DNA of 52,490 bases from Phascolarctobacterium sp. Its GTDB lineage: Bacteria; Bacillota; Negativicutes; Acidaminococcales; Acidaminococcaceae. Position 1 is the first letter of the stretch. Each line of letters opens with the position of its first letter. Made by a program: the position numbers and the translations under genes. The stretch lies in assembly GCA_021203775.1 (NCBI GenBank), contig JAJQAO010000001.1, positions 1 through 52,490 of the forward strand. The letters are read 5' to 3'. Of this stretch, positions 7,738 through 16,312 are shown in pieces. The notes below the pieces were generated by a model that worked only from the letters and a program-made list of their open reading frames with translations, had not been told where the DNA came from and ran no database searches.

Positions 7738-10200
7738 TTAGATGACTCCACGGAAATAGTGGCCTCGCGTGGTTCCTGGCAGATTATTTGAAAATTCTCT
7801 TTCGCCCTGCAAAATCTCCTTATACATCCTTGTAAATTTTCCCACCTCAGCTGCAGCATAACTACGTGCGTCTATGCGCATGCTGTGTATGCCAATATCT
7901 TTCATATACCTAACATTTGCTGCAAGGGAAAGTTCATCAGCATTTAAAATATGCATTTTGCAATACTGATCAGTAGCTATCGGGAATTTAATCTCCTTCC
8001 TGTCGCTTAAAAAGAGCGGCTCACGACATTTAAAAGTGCATGCACCATTGTGCAGATTGCCCAGAAAACTTCCTGCCACGCAGTATTCAGAAACCATCAT
8101 TTCTAGCCGTCCCTGAACTATGCATTCCAACATCACAGGTGTCTTTCGCGCTAAATTCTCAATCTGGGCCATAGTAAGCTCGGCAGAAAGGACCGCCCCT
8201 TTTGCTCCTGCTTCTGCCCAAAATGCCAGTGATTGGCTGTTGTATGTGTTAATGGAAAGACCAGTCCATAATTTAAGCTTAGGACATTTTTTCGCCATGG
8301 GCCAAAGGCCAATATTACTGATATATACATAATCTGGTTCCAGTTCATTCCATTGAGAAAATAGTTTTTTAAAATAAAAAAGCTGTTTTTCCTTAACAAT
8401 CCTAGGTGTGGCAAATGCTATTTCTTTTCCCGCTTTACGCGCTTTATCAATTACTTTTCGATAATCATATGATGAATATACTTCTCTTGAAAAATTGTCA
8501 CCGCCAAAAATTATCCGATCTGCACCTGCATTTATGGCTACTTCTACCTTCTCAATCGTATCACAGTGAACCGTTATAATACTACCAGTATGCTTGCATT
8601 TTACTTTAGGCAGTGGTATTTCATTGATACCTTCTACATACTTCCTTTTATAAGAAAAAGCTGCTATCCTAACGCTGTTTAATTCTTCAACAGCCTGACG
8701 ACGAGCTTCGTTGATCTCGCTTACGGGAACCATAATATTTTTATCATGTTTAAAAACTAGATTTTCAAGAAAATACTCCGTGGTTCCAAGACGATCTACC
8801 TGCTTTTTTACAGTATTTTCATCAAGTGGCCTATTTCTGGCTATTTCCGTTATAAATGCCGTTTCGCCGTGCCCCGTATTCCCTTCATCATCCGTAAATA
8901 TAATCCTCAAAGGCTTTCCAAGATATGCCTCAACACAGCCCTTTATCATTATGCACTTTTTTACGTTAGGACCAAAAAAATTACCTGCATACTCCATTAG
9001 ATTGCTGTCGAAAATCCTAAAAATACGGTCATTCACCCTTACTCCACCTGGTACGTCAATAGTTACCTGTTCACCTGTGCGAGCGGTACTAACGTACGAA
9101 CCGTCCAGTTTAATGCTGTTTACTGTAATCCCGACGCGTCCCCCAACACTTACCCAAAATTCCAATCCGTCACCTATATGAAGATCCCTTTCCAGTTTGA
9201 CAAGTGCATTGCTACGACCCTTTTCCAATTTGATTACACGTCCAACTAATATACCACGGTTATTGGGACGGCTATCACTCATCATTTCCCTTCCTGGCCT
9301 GCCTGTTAAATAAGCCGTGGTAAAATCACGGTTAAATATCTGTTCTATATTCTCGAGATCCTGTCTAGATACGTGGTAATTTCCTGCAAAAAAGCTGTCA
9401 ATAGCGCGCCTATAAATATCTACTACCACGGCAACGTATTCCGGTCGCTTCATACGTCCTTCTATCTTATAGGATACTACTCCAGTTTCAATAAGCTGCG
9501 GCAAGATACTTAAGGTATTCATGTCCCGGGGGCTTAAAAGATAATGTCCCACATTTTTTCCTTCCAGCATATCCCTGGCTTCTTTATCTAAAAGTTTATA
9601 CGGTAGCCGACAGGGCTGCGCACAACGCCCTCTGTTACCGCTGCGTCCGCCAATTAAACTGCTCATAAGACACTGTCCAGAATAGCATATGCATAAAGCA
9701 CCATGGATAAATACTTCAATTTCCGTATTTTCTGCACATGCACTCTTAATTTCTGCCAGACTAAGTTCTCTTGCCAGAACTGTACGCTCCATACCAGATG
9801 CCGCTGCAAAAGCTACCCCGCTACTATTAGTAATTGTCATCTGGGTACTGGCATGCAATGGTAAATTAGGCGCTACAAGCTTTGACAGGCGTACTACACC
9901 GAGATCCTGTACAATAATACCGTCAATGCCTATATTGCTCAAAAAAACCAGGTAATCAGCTACTTCATACATTTCGCTGTCATCAATCAGAATATTTACG
10001 GTAACATATATTCGTACCCTGTGCAAATGAGCGAAAGAAACCGCCCGCACCATTTCATCACGGTTAAAATTATTAGCATATTGTCTAGCACCGAATGCCT
10101 TGCCTCCAAGATATACGGCATCAGCTCCAGCGTTTACTGCCGCTTCAAGGGCCTCCCATGTCCCAGCGGGTGCAAGCAGTTCTATCTTTTGTTGTCCCAT
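7738..10200 (-). CDS. U32 family peptidase-like protein with duplicated U32 domain
   Basis: The 820-residue protein opens with a U32 domain (ELLAPAGTWEALEAAVNAGA, about 5-25) that has the conserved cysteine set Cys170, Cys177, Cys193 and Cys197 (spacing x6, x15, x3). In U32 proteins such as UbiU/UbiV and TrhP/RlhA these cysteines hold a 4Fe-4S cluster or serve RNA hydroxylation. The C-terminal half (from about 545) contains a second, diverged barrel that repeats the VEVAINAGADRIIFGG pattern. U32 members named collagenase are mostly RNA- or quinone-modifying enzymes; RlhA-like 23S rRNA cytidine hydroxylation is a reasonable inference given the long two-domain layout. The ribosome site GGAG is 10 nt before the ATG. 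It shares a transcript with mutS2. Confidence 0.88.
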   Translation of the reverse strand: MGQQKIELLAPAGTWEALEAAVNAGADAVYLGGKAFGARQYANNFNRDEMVRAVSFAHLHRVRIYVTVNILIDDSEMYEVADYLVFLSNIGIDGIIVQDLGVVRLSKLVAPNLPLHASTQMTITNSSGVAFAAASGMERTVLARELSLAEIKSACAENTEIEVFIHGALCICYSGQCLMSSLIGGRSGNRGRCAQPCRLPYKLLDKEARDMLEGKNVGHYLLSPRDMNTLSILPQLIETGVVSYKIEGRMKRPEYVAVVVDIYRRAIDSFFAGNYHVSRQDLENIEQIFNRDFTTAYLTGRPGREMMSDSRPNNRGILVGRVIKLEKGRSNALVKLERDLHIGDGLEFWVSVGGRVGITVNSIKLDGSYVSTARTGEQVTIDVPGGVRVNDRIFRIFDSNLMEYAGNFFGPNVKKCIMIKGCVEAYLGKPLRIIFTDDEGNTGHGETAFITEIARNRPLDENTVKKQVDRLGTTEYFLENLVFKHDKNIMVPVSEINEARRQAVEELNSVRIAAFSYKRKYVEGINEIPLPKVKCKHTGSIITVHCDTIEKVEVAINAGADRIIFGGDNFSREVYSSYDYRKVIDKARKAGKEIAFATPRIVKEKQLFYFKKLFSQWNELEPDYVYISNIGLWPMAKKCPKLKLWTGLSINTYNSQSLAFWAEAGAKGAVLSAELTMAQIENLARKTPVMLECIVQGRLEMMVSEYCVAGSFLGNLHNGACTFKCREPLFLSDRKEIKFPIATDQYCKMHILNADELSLAANVRYMKDIGIHSMRIDARSYAAAEVGKFTRMYKEILQGEREFSNNLPGTTRGHYFRGVI

Positions 10201-10230
10201 CTTAAAGAATCTCCTCTGTTTTTCTTAACA

Positions 10231-10249
10231 ACATAAAACTATTTTATGT
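10231..10249. repeat. 8-bp inverted repeat upstream of the U32 gene
   Basis: ACATAAAA, a 3-nt spacer, then TTTTATGT form a perfect inverted repeat about 30 nt before the U32 start codon. It could be a repressor operator or a weak RNA hairpin; no flanking promoter is convincing. Confidence 0.5.
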
Positions 10250-10268
10250 CTGCATTCCCGTAATGACA

Positions 10269-10306
10269 CATACATCTTCCTCAGAACATTCTGAAGAAGA
10301 TGTATG
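10269..10306. repeat. Long hairpin between the chagasin-domain gene and the U32 gene
   Basis: An 11-bp perfect stem (10269-10279 with 10296-10306) continues past one mismatch into a further 4 bp with a 6-nt loop. It lies 50 nt after the chagasin-domain gene and about 70 nt before the U32 start. No U-run follows on either strand, so it is a poor intrinsic terminator. It could be an mRNA 3'-end stabiliser or part of the U32 leader. Confidence 0.6.
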
Positions 10307-10356
10307 CAGAAATTAATCTAAATTATATATTTTGCAAAAAAATTTTCTTTTCCATA

Positions 10357-11211
10357 CTACTCCGTAATAATTACCGTAAATGAAAAACTTTTAAGTGGTA
10401 GTCTTTCCCATGGCCTTTTATATTCCATTGTTACCTTACAGGTACCAGACTCTTCAGCTGCCAGCATAAGTACTTCACTACCTGGAACTCCTACACGCTG
10501 ATCGCTTGATTTTGGCATTATAAAGGAGCTACCTACTTTTACAATCTTTTTTTCATCAGCCTTTTCAAGTTTCATTTCCCAGCGGAATCCAGTTGAAGTA
10601 TTAGTATCAAGTTTTATAGCCATCAGATTTCCCTTTTTTATAAACAGGGTCTTCCCTTCAGCATTTTCTGTAAGTCTGGCTATCTGCAGCAATCTACCTG
10701 CCTCTCCTATGCGCATTGATGTGAGTAGACTACTGTAGGTAACAACATTTGTATAATTACCTCTGCCACCACTACGAGTACAGATACCTTTTTCGGTAAA
10801 AAGTACGTCACTGTAATCCCCAAGGGCTGCTTTAACTGTATCATTATTTATAAAAAAATCCGTAACTGTAAATTCCTTGCCGGTAGTCAGATCAACATTC
10901 AACCCTTTAACAATATTATTGCTGTTATTGGAGACTTTAAGCAATACCCCTATAAGACTCGGCCTGTTAAGTACCACTTCATAACTGATGCTGCCGTAGC
11001 CTCCTGCATCCTTTACCATATCTTTTATGATACTATGCATTAAACTGTTGGCCTGCCTTTCCATATCGGTATCTGTACTGCCGTCAATGAATGGTAGTCT
11101 TCCTTCGGCCTTATCAATTGTAACCTGCTCGAAAAGTACCGTCGTCTGCTGATCAGCAAAGGCAGGAAAACAGAACAAAAGGCATAATAATGCAATAAGA
11201 AAAATCCTCAT
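10357..11211 (-). CDS. Secreted protein with C-terminal chagasin-type (I42) domain
   Basis: The 284-residue protein starts with a signal peptide (1-19, cut after AFA). Residues about 25-180 resemble the DUF3298/PdaC-like region (SISYEVV, then LNVDLTTGKEFTVTDFF). Residues about 190-284 carry the three loop signatures of chagasin-type cysteine-peptidase inhibitors: NTSTGFRW (204-211), the Gly-rich loop GVPGS (241-245) and RPW (266-268). Chagasins block papain-like peptidases with these loops. An inhibitor of host or own cysteine peptidases outside the cytoplasm is the inferred role. Its ATG overlaps the gltX stop (ATGA), so it is translationally coupled to gltX. The domain pairing is unusual to me. 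Confidence 0.82.
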   Translation of the reverse strand: MRIFLIALLCLLFCFPAFADQQTTVLFEQVTIDKAEGRLPFIDGSTDTDMERQANSLMHSIIKDMVKDAGGYGSISYEVVLNRPSLIGVLLKVSNNSNNIVKGLNVDLTTGKEFTVTDFFINNDTVKAALGDYSDVLFTEKGICTRSGGRGNYTNVVTYSSLLTSMRIGEAGRLLQIARLTENAEGKTLFIKKGNLMAIKLDTNTSTGFRWEMKLEKADEKKIVKVGSSFIMPKSSDQRVGVPGSEVLMLAAEESGTCKVTMEYKRPWERLPLKSFSFTVIITE

Positions 11212-12674
11212 ATTCCCTCCCTGATATAAGTTATAGCTCGACTCATCCTCTCAATCGTCTTTTCCTTACCAAGAAGGTACATTACATCAAAAAGACCTGG
11301 ACTTACGGTTCTACCTGTAAGCGCAAGTCTAGTGGGATGAACAATCTTCCCTAACGTCAAACCGTTTTCTTCGGCAATCCTACTATATATATCTTCAAGG
11401 CTCTTTAGGCTATATTCGTTGTCCTCAGTTATAGCTGCCCGACATTTTTCCAAAATTTCCGCAGCCTCAAGATTGAAATATTTAGCCTTTCCTTTTTCAT
11501 CATAGTCTGCAAAATCCTTAAAGAAATATTCCGAAGCATCCGCCACTTCCTGCAATGTCTTAACCCGCACTCGCACAACATCCACTAATTTAGCGAAAAA
11601 TTCACCGTTTTTCTTAAGCCATGCTTCCGTTATTAGATTATTTTTGATAAAGAATTGTTCTGCCTCGTGTAACACCTTTTCTAACGGCAAATCTGATAAA
11701 TACTGCCCGTTCATCCAAGTAAGTTTTTTTGTATCATATACGGCAGCTTTTTTTGACATCTGTTCCAGCTCAAATAGTTCGACAGTTTCTTCAAGGCTTA
11801 TAATTTCACGCTCATCTCCTGGTCCCCATCCTAAAAGGGTAAGGTAATTCACAATAGCTTCTGAAAGATATCCATTATCACGGAATTCCTCAACTGATGT
11901 TGCCCCATGGCGTTTACTGAGCTTGGAGCGATCAGGAGCTAGAATCATCGGCATATGTCCGAAAGCCGGCGGTTCAAATCCTAGGGCCTCATAAATAAGC
12001 AATTGCTTCGGCGTATTTGACAGATGTTCCTCTGCGCGCAGCACATGGGTCATGGCCATCGTATGGTCATCTACGACTACAGCAAAGTTATATGTAGGCA
12101 TGCCATTACTTTTTACGATGACGAAATCATCCAGCTGATCTAAATTAAAAGTTACATCACCATGAATCAGATCATGCACTGTTATAGTACCAGATTGGGG
12201 AATTTTAATTCTTATAGAATATGTCTCTCCCCTTGCTATGCGCTCTTCTGCATCTTTACTAGACATCTCTCTGCAGATTCGTCCGTAGCGGAATGGTTGC
12301 CTTGCAAGCCGCTGTTTTTCCCGTGCTTTTTCCAAATCGGCAGACGTACAGAAACACCGGTAAGCCTTTCCTTCTTCAAGAAGCCTAGCTGCATATTTTC
12401 CATATATCTCGCGTCGTTCAGACTGGTAATATGGTCCGTATCCGCCTCCTGCCTCCGGCCCCTCATCCCAGTTTAAGCCCAACCATTTAAGGCTTGTAAG
12501 TATCTGACTTACGGAATTCTCTTTCAGTCGCTCCGTATCCGTATCCTCAATGCGCAAAATGAGCTTACCTTTCATTTTGCGTGCAAAGAGCCAATTAAAC
12601 AGTGCCGTCCGCGCACCACCGATATGTAAATACCCTGTAGGGCTGGGAGCAAATCTTACCCTTACTTCAGACAT
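11208..12674 (-). CDS. gltX: Glutamyl-tRNA synthetase
   Basis: This is a 488-residue class I aminoacyl-tRNA synthetase that charges tRNA-Glu (and often tRNA-Gln in Bacillota). The N-terminus has PSPTGYLHIGGARTALF, containing the HIGH motif, and SKLSKRHGA is the KMSKS loop. RIEDTD, AEEHLSN and the C-terminal anticodon-binding helical region are as in GltX. GAAGGGG precedes the ATG. A good promoter lies at 12731-12759. The chagasin-domain gene overlaps its stop codon. Confidence 0.97.
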   Translation of the reverse strand: MSEVRVRFAPSPTGYLHIGGARTALFNWLFARKMKGKLILRIEDTDTERLKENSVSQILTSLKWLGLNWDEGPEAGGGYGPYYQSERREIYGKYAARLLEEGKAYRCFCTSADLEKAREKQRLARQPFRYGRICREMSSKDAEERIARGETYSIRIKIPQSGTITVHDLIHGDVTFNLDQLDDFVIVKSNGMPTYNFAVVVDDHTMAMTHVLRAEEHLSNTPKQLLIYEALGFEPPAFGHMPMILAPDRSKLSKRHGATSVEEFRDNGYLSEAIVNYLTLLGWGPGDEREIISLEETVELFELEQMSKKAAVYDTKKLTWMNGQYLSDLPLEKVLHEAEQFFIKNNLITEAWLKKNGEFFAKLVDVVRVRVKTLQEVADASEYFFKDFADYDEKGKAKYFNLEAAEILEKCRAAITEDNEYSLKSLEDIYSRIAEENGLTLGKIVHPTRLALTGRTVSPGLFDVMYLLGKEKTIERMSRAITYIREGI

Positions 12675-12730
12675 TTTATCGTCCCCTTCAAACTTAAAAA
12701 AGTTAGTATCATAATGTTATACCAGATTAT

Positions 12731-12759
12731 ATTATACTTCTATGGCTACAAAACTGCAA
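12731..12759 (-). promoter_or_regulatory. Sigma-A promoter for gltX
   Basis: On the minus strand TTGCAG (12754-12759) and TATAAT (12731-12736) are separated by exactly 17 nt. The start point would be about 50 nt before the gltX ATG. Confidence 0.75.
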
Positions 12760-12820
12760 CGGTTTCACAGTGCAACAGAAAAGTAAAACTTAAAATAGAA
12801 AATAAGAATTTTGCCATATT

Positions 12821-14068
12821 TTATTTTTTCCTCTGCTGGCGGCGGTTACTGCCTGTTTTAGGTGCCATGCGTTTATTTTTCACGGAACTGCGCCCTCTCT
12901 TTTGAGTTTTTTCCTTTTTGCCATAGGTTGATTTAATGCGCCTAGCAACGATCCTTCCCTCCAAATTTTGCCGTTCTATAACCACTCCGAGCTTATTCTC
13001 TATGTTATGTAACCATCTGACCTCGTCTGCGGTATAGAAAGTAACTGCAATTCCACTCTTGCCTGCACGCCCAGTTCTTCCTATACGATGTACATACCAG
13101 TTTACATCATGAGGTATATCATAATTAATTACATGTGTTACACCTTCAACATCCAGACCGCGTGCTGCCAGATCGCTAGCTGTCAGTATTTGTATTCTAG
13201 CATCGCGAAAGGCCTTCATAACCGTTTTGCGTTTTGTAGCAGACATTTCCCCGTGTAGTACATCCGCATTATATCCTTGCGCGCCAAGCCACTCACCCAG
13301 GTCTTTAGCACGCTCTTTGCTTCTGCAGAATACGAGCATAAGATAAGGATTATAACGATCAATCAAAGTTGATATGGCTCTGTTTTTGTATTCTTCTGTA
13401 GTCTTAATACATATTTGTTTTATGGTATCCACAGTGGCGGCATTGGGATTAATGTCAATGATGGCACAATTCTTCGTTAGTTTCCTACCAAGTTTGCGTA
13501 CCTCTTCCGATAAAGTTGCAGAGCAAAGCATGGTCTGACGATCAGGGGAAGTCATAGAAATAAGTTGTATTGCGTCGTTAATAAAACCCTGTTCCAGCAT
13601 TTCATCTACTTCATCCAGTACCAGATATTTAACACCCCCCAGAGAAGTATTTTTCTGGCGGATATGTTCCAGCAACCGCCCTGGTGTCCCAATCAGCACA
13701 TGGCTTTTCCCGCTCAATTTCCGCTTCTGCAGTTCAAAATCGCGGCCGCCCGTAACTGCCAAAACCTTTACTTCTCTTTCTCCTAAAATTTTTTTCATCT
13801 CTGTTTCAATCTGCTGTGTCAGTTCCCGCGTAGGAGTAATTACCAGTGCTTGCACAAAATGTTTTTCGGCATTTATTTTCTCCGCAAGTGGCACAAGAAA
13901 CGCCAGTGTCTTTCCTGTTCCAGTCTGGGCTCTTGCAATAACATCCTTGCCACTCATTAATGCCGGAATGGCTCTTTCCTGTACTGGCATCGGCACTTTT
14001 ATTCCCATTTTTTTGAGTTGTATCACCGTGTTATTGCAGATATTAAGTTCAGTAAAACTCTTAACCAT
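12821..14068 (-). CDS. DEAD-box family ATP-dependent RNA helicase
   Basis: From the ATG at 14068 the protein is 415 residues. It has the Q motif (FTELNI...PMPVQERAIP), motif I ARAQTGTGKT, PTREL, TPGRLLEH, motif II written DEVD rather than DEAD, motif III SAT, and motif VI HRIGRTGRAG, then a basic tail rich in Lys and Arg. It should unwind short RNA duplexes in ribosome assembly or mRNA decay. The frame is open to a TTG at 14101, but only the ATG has a good ribosome site (GGAAGG). An extended -10 promoter (TGCTATAAT) lies at 14127-14135. Confidence 0.93.
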   Translation of the reverse strand: MVKSFTELNICNNTVIQLKKMGIKVPMPVQERAIPALMSGKDVIARAQTGTGKTLAFLVPLAEKINAEKHFVQALVITPTRELTQQIETEMKKILGEREVKVLAVTGGRDFELQKRKLSGKSHVLIGTPGRLLEHIRQKNTSLGGVKYLVLDEVDEMLEQGFINDAIQLISMTSPDRQTMLCSATLSEEVRKLGRKLTKNCAIIDINPNAATVDTIKQICIKTTEEYKNRAISTLIDRYNPYLMLVFCRSKERAKDLGEWLGAQGYNADVLHGEMSATKRKTVMKAFRDARIQILTASDLAARGLDVEGVTHVINYDIPHDVNWYVHRIGRTGRAGKSGIAVTFYTADEVRWLHNIENKLGVVIERQNLEGRIVARRIKSTYGKKEKTQKRGRSSVKNKRMAPKTGSNRRQQRKK

Positions 14069-14126
14069 TTTTCTTTCCTTCCAGATATCATATTCTGCCA
14101 ATTTATTTATTAGGCACTTTATTTTT

Positions 14127-14135
14127 ATTATAGCA
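14127..14135 (-). promoter_or_regulatory. Extended -10 promoter for the helicase gene
   Basis: The minus strand reads TGCTATAAT, a full extended -10 element, about 60 nt before the helicase ATG. It sits just beyond the tRNA operon terminator. Confidence 0.5.
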
Positions 14136-14154
14136 TATAGTCATTCAGCCTTAT

Positions 14155-14187
14155 AAAAAGAAAAATCCCAATGCAAATAGCACTGAG
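14155..14187 (-). terminator. Terminator of the tRNA operon
   Basis: An 8-bp stem with G-U pairs (14167-14174 with 14180-14187), a 5-nt loop, and then ATTTTTCTTTTT on the minus strand lie 26 nt after the 3' end of tRNA-Leu. Confidence 0.75.
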
Positions 14188-14212
14188 AACATTCCTCTAG
14201 CTGATATGAATT

Positions 14213-14301
14213 TGGTGCCGCGGACCGGAATCGAACCGGTACGGGTATCACTACCCGAGGGATTTTAAGTCCCTTGCGTCTGCCAGTTCCGCCACCGCGG
14301 C
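14213..14301 (-). tRNA. tRNA-Leu (TAA)
   Basis: The cloverleaf has a GCCGCGG acceptor stem pairing with CCGCGGC, a long variable arm, T-loop GGTTCGATTCC, and anticodon loop CTTAAAA giving TAA. The CCA is encoded. It is the last gene of the five-tRNA cluster. Confidence 0.95.
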
Positions 14302-14313
14302 AGACAGAAAAAA

Positions 14314-14387
14314 TGGAGGCGACACCCAGAATCGAACTGGGGATAAAGGTTTTGCAGACCTCTGCCTTACCGCTTGGCTATGTCGCC
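14314..14387 (-). tRNA. tRNA-Cys (GCA)
   Basis: The acceptor GGCGACA pairs with TGTCGCC, the discriminator base is T (U) as expected for Cys, and the anticodon loop CTGCAAA gives GCA. The CCA is encoded. It is the fourth gene of the cluster. Confidence 0.95.
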
Positions 14388-14393
14388 TTATTA

Positions 14394-14468
<75 letters not shown>

Positions 14469-14471
14469 AAA

Positions 14472-14547
<76 letters not shown>

Positions 14548-14552
14548 ATAAT

Positions 14553-14629
14553 TGGCGACCCGGATGGGACTCGAACCCACGACCTCCGCCGTGACAGGGC
14601 GGCATTCTAACCAACTGAACCACCGGGCC
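14553..14629 (-). tRNA. tRNA-Asp (GTC)
   Basis: The acceptor GGCCCGG pairs with CCGGGTC, the discriminator is G, and the anticodon loop CTGTCAC gives GTC. The CCA is encoded. It is the first gene of the cluster, directly behind the promoter. Confidence 0.95.
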
Positions 14630-14646
14630 ATTCAACTACGAAATAT

Positions 14647-14675
14647 ATTATATAGATTTGCCCATGCATTGTCAA
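14647..14675 (-). promoter_or_regulatory. Consensus sigma-A promoter of the tRNA operon
   Basis: On the minus strand TTGACA (14670-14675), a 17-nt spacer and TATAAT (14647-14652) match the consensus at every position. The start point is about 10 nt before tRNA-Asp. The promoter sits immediately after the stop codon of the unknown gene upstream. Confidence 0.92.
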
Positions 14676-14682
14676 CTTTTTT

Positions 14683-15354
14683 TTACTGTCTGGACAGTTC
14701 ACGTAAAGTGGCTTCTAACTGCGTATCCATCAGCTTTTCTAGATCTGAAAGATTCCTGGCATCAAACCTTTCCGTTGTCAACGGTATATGCTTCTTTTTC
14801 AATTCGGCAAATAATTCATCCCGAAAAGTGTTGTACATAAAAACTATTTGATTACCATAATTGAAATCAGTATAATCCAGAAACAATACGGAACCATTAA
14901 TATATTTTACTGGATTATCAGGAGTCAAAAAAAGTTCATATCCTTCGATCCTCTGCGGGAACTTCGTCCAGTATTTCCAACTCGAAAAATCTATACCCAT
15001 CATCTCATAACCCAAAGGATGTTTTTGATTTCTGTCTACGTCTCCAATAATATTAGGAAGATAATGCAGCATCATATCGGCAAATTTCTTTCTATCACGA
15101 CAGAAAAAACGCTCATCAAAAAAATTATGCAATCCAATGGTTTTTACGGGGACATAGTCATCTGTTTCAGCCATATAAATAAGATCTACACGGCTGTGCA
15201 TTGGCTCGTTCACATATGCTGCAATATTCAGCACTTTACCTTTGATACCAGTTCCCTTTATCAGATTGAATCCATTGATATTTCTTGGTAAATATTTTAG
15301 AAAATCCCAATCGTGCATCTTTGCTTCAATTTCTTTAATTCCCAATTGTCCCAT
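14683..15354 (-). CDS. Protein of unknown function (223 aa)
   Basis: I do not recognise this protein. It has no signal peptide, no membrane segment and no motif known to me. Notable features are many aromatic residues (FSSWKYWTKFPQRIEGYELFL and nearby), two long acidic/hydrophobic beta-like stretches (SVLFLDYTDFNYGNQIVFMY), and a Lys/Glu-rich helical C-terminus. The ATG at 15354 is chosen because AGGTG lies 9 nt before it; the frame continues to a GTG at 15366 with no ribosome site. It follows the amidohydrolase by about 40 nt and is probably the last gene of that unit. The length and compact gene spacing make it a real gene. Confidence 0.75.
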   Translation of the reverse strand: MGQLGIKEIEAKMHDWDFLKYLPRNINGFNLIKGTGIKGKVLNIAAYVNEPMHSRVDLIYMAETDDYVPVKTIGLHNFFDERFFCRDRKKFADMMLHYLPNIIGDVDRNQKHPLGYEMMGIDFSSWKYWTKFPQRIEGYELFLTPDNPVKYINGSVLFLDYTDFNYGNQIVFMYNTFRDELFAELKKKHIPLTTERFDARNLSDLEKLMDTQLEATLRELSRQ

Positions 15355-15395
15355 GAAATTTATCACCTATACCGTATCGTCTATGTTTTTTATTT

Positions 15396-16271
15396 TCAAA
15401 GCAATTTATTTATTTTCCAAAAAACACGCAAAGCATTAGTATAAAAAAATTTCTCTTGTTCTTTCTCGGGAATCACATGTTGCATAACCTCAAGATAAAT
15501 TGGGATATTAACCAACGGCCAGTCACTACCATACAAAACTTTATCATATTGCCCCAAATAATTAAGCCAAAGCCTAAGGTACCGAAAATAATCGGCATTT
15601 CTCTCGTATAACTTCAGGGGATCAGTTCTGCCAGCTAAAAGTCCAGACATATCAATACAAACATTCCTGTTCTTAGATGCGACCTCTACAGCATCCACAA
15701 TCCACGGATTACCACAGTGAGCAATTACGAAAGTTACATCAGGAAAAGTCACTGCTGCTTCGTCTACCGTAAGAGGATGAGAATATTTCAGTAGCCCCAT
15801 GCTGTTTGCCGTATCCCCCGTATGGATAACTACAGGTACATGGTAGACTCTTGCCAGTTCAAATAACGGCCAGTGCCTTCTATCATTTACATAAACGGTA
15901 TTGTATCCTGGATATAGTTTAATACCAAGACTTTGCGGCTGCTTTAGGTAAAATTCGAATTCACGGGCAGTTGCTTCCGCATTTTTCTCATTTATCAGTT
16001 CGCTTTGAACACCTAAACAATACCCGATATATGCATCCTGATTGTAGCAGTTTTCATCAAAAGGCTCTTTCAGATTGATTAGACGCGGTGGAATCCCACC
16101 AAATCTGCATGTCGCATCCATAGTGTTTCCCATGGCTATGGAAAAAACTATATTATTCTCTCGGCATATTTCTGCCCAACAATCCGCTGTATTTATATGC
16201 CCTGCTGCTACTGCAGTCTGCCTGAACCCATCTGCGCTACAATAATGCATGTGGGCGTCAATGATTCTCAT
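15396..16271 (-). CDS. Amidohydrolase-2 family metal-dependent hydrolase
   Basis: At 291 residues it is a TIM-barrel amidohydrolase of the Amidohydro_2 (COG2159) type. It has the N-terminal metal motif IDAHMHY, a mid-barrel His in VVIHTGDT, VIAHCGNPW, and the late Asp in LYGSDWPL. This family hydrolyses or decarboxylates small ring or carboxylic substrates; the substrate here is unknown. GAGGT precedes the ATG. It lies between a secreted unknown protein and a cytosolic unknown protein, neither of which hints at a pathway. Confidence 0.85.
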   Translation of the reverse strand: MRIIDAHMHYCSADGFRQTAVAAGHINTADCWAEICRENNIVFSIAMGNTMDATCRFGGIPPRLINLKEPFDENCYNQDAYIGYCLGVQSELINEKNAEATAREFEFYLKQPQSLGIKLYPGYNTVYVNDRRHWPLFELARVYHVPVVIHTGDTANSMGLLKYSHPLTVDEAAVTFPDVTFVIAHCGNPWIVDAVEVASKNRNVCIDMSGLLAGRTDPLKLYERNADYFRYLRLWLNYLGQYDKVLYGSDWPLVNIPIYLEVMQHVIPEKEQEKFFYTNALRVFWKINKLL

Positions 16272-16312
16272 GGATCTACCTCTGTTCTGATACCAACGTT
16301 AATAAATAGCCC

